A stretch of DNA of 62,288 bases from Kitasatospora phosalacinea. GTDB lineage: Bacteria; Actinomycetota; Actinomycetes; Streptomycetales; Streptomycetaceae. Positions 62,219-62,288 of the stretch are shown here, piece by piece; the stretch's first letter is position 1, and every line of letters begins with the position of its first letter. Position numbers and translations under genes: made by a program. The notes beneath the pieces are model-generated. The model searched no databases, was not told the DNA's origin, and saw only the letters and a list, made by a program, of their open reading frames with translations. The stretch lies in assembly GCF_000716545.1 (NCBI RefSeq), contig NZ_JNWZ01000041.1:1-62288 (forward strand), in the 5' to 3' direction.

Positions 62219-62288
62219 CTAGCGGGTGGTGGGTGGGAGTTCGCCGGAGCCGCGGGGGATGAGGCGGGTGGGGATGGTGACGGTGCGG
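62219..62288 (-). CDS. LacI-family regulator, last 22 codons (rest beyond right edge)
   Basis: The minus strand reads RTVTIPTRLIPRGSGELPPTTR then TAG. The 'PTRLIPRGS' ending is the usual end of LacI-family regulators in actinomycetes. Only the tail is visible; family confidence rests on this pattern. Confidence 0.6.
   Translation of the reverse strand, partial: RTVTIPTRLIPRGSGELPPTTR

Overview
The window reads as chromosomal DNA of a high-GC actinomycete, most likely Streptomyces or Kitasatospora. The evidence is very high GC, frequent GTG/TTG starts, dense overlapping start/stop junctions, secreted hydrolases with Ala-rich or Tat signal peptides and ricin/CBM2 modules, a CebR-type box and a DmdR/IdeR-type iron box. 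No tRNA, rRNA or CRISPR array was seen. Long antisense frames in the GC-rich genes were treated as shadows.

Region 1 (1-8.5 kb): secreted plant cell-wall enzymes. These are a GH62 arabinofuranosidase (cut by the left edge), a GH10 xylanase, a CE1-type acetylxylan/feruloyl esterase and a GH9 endoglucanase with CBM2. GH62 and GH10 share a TGTTAGCGCTAACA-type operator. GH9 instead has a perfect CebR box. An IclR-type regulator follows.

Region 2 (8.5-19 kb): a vanillate demethylase pair (vanA, a 59-aa protein, vanB), a PaaX-like regulator, and a complete set matching the beta-oxidative deacetylation of p-hydroxycinnamates known from Rhodococcus (SDR couN, amidohydrolase couO, CoA ligase couL, MaoC hydratase couM). 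An MFS transporter and a secreted alpha/beta-hydrolase follow. The implied flow is ferulate ester, ferulate, vanillate, protocatechuate.

Region 3 (19-34 kb): an L-arabinose island. It holds a GH127 beta-L-arabinofuranosidase with two ricin trefoils, a LacI-type regulator, a gene-end remnant, a YtfQRT/YjfF-like sugar ABC transporter, araB, araD, araA and an aldose epimerase. Operators of the same TGTTAGCGCTAACA family precede GH127 and the transporter.

Region 4 (34-41 kb): a three-gene operon of a LodA-type quinoprotein oxidase, its LodB-type flavoprotein and an uncharacterised His-rich protein. Next come an AraC regulator, a monocupin quercetin dioxygenase (QueD-like) and an alpha/beta-hydrolase.

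Region 5 (41-53 kb): a nine-gene leftward operon for a NIS siderophore. Its biosynthetic order (ATP-grasp, NIS synthetase, MFS, NIS synthetase, PLP decarboxylase) is that of vibrioferrin pvsABCDE, preceded by its own binding protein, ATPase and two permeases. One iron box separates it from a divergent FhuF-like reductase.

Region 6 (53-62.3 kb): a CBS-domain protein, an SDR/TetR pair with three matching operators, a truncated IS5-type transposase, a PBP4-type carboxypeptidase, MscL with a zinc ribbon, a FUSC-type membrane protein, a fasciclin lipoprotein, a membrane molybdopterin oxidoreductase, a GH32 C-terminal remnant, and the last 22 codons of another LacI regulator at the right edge.
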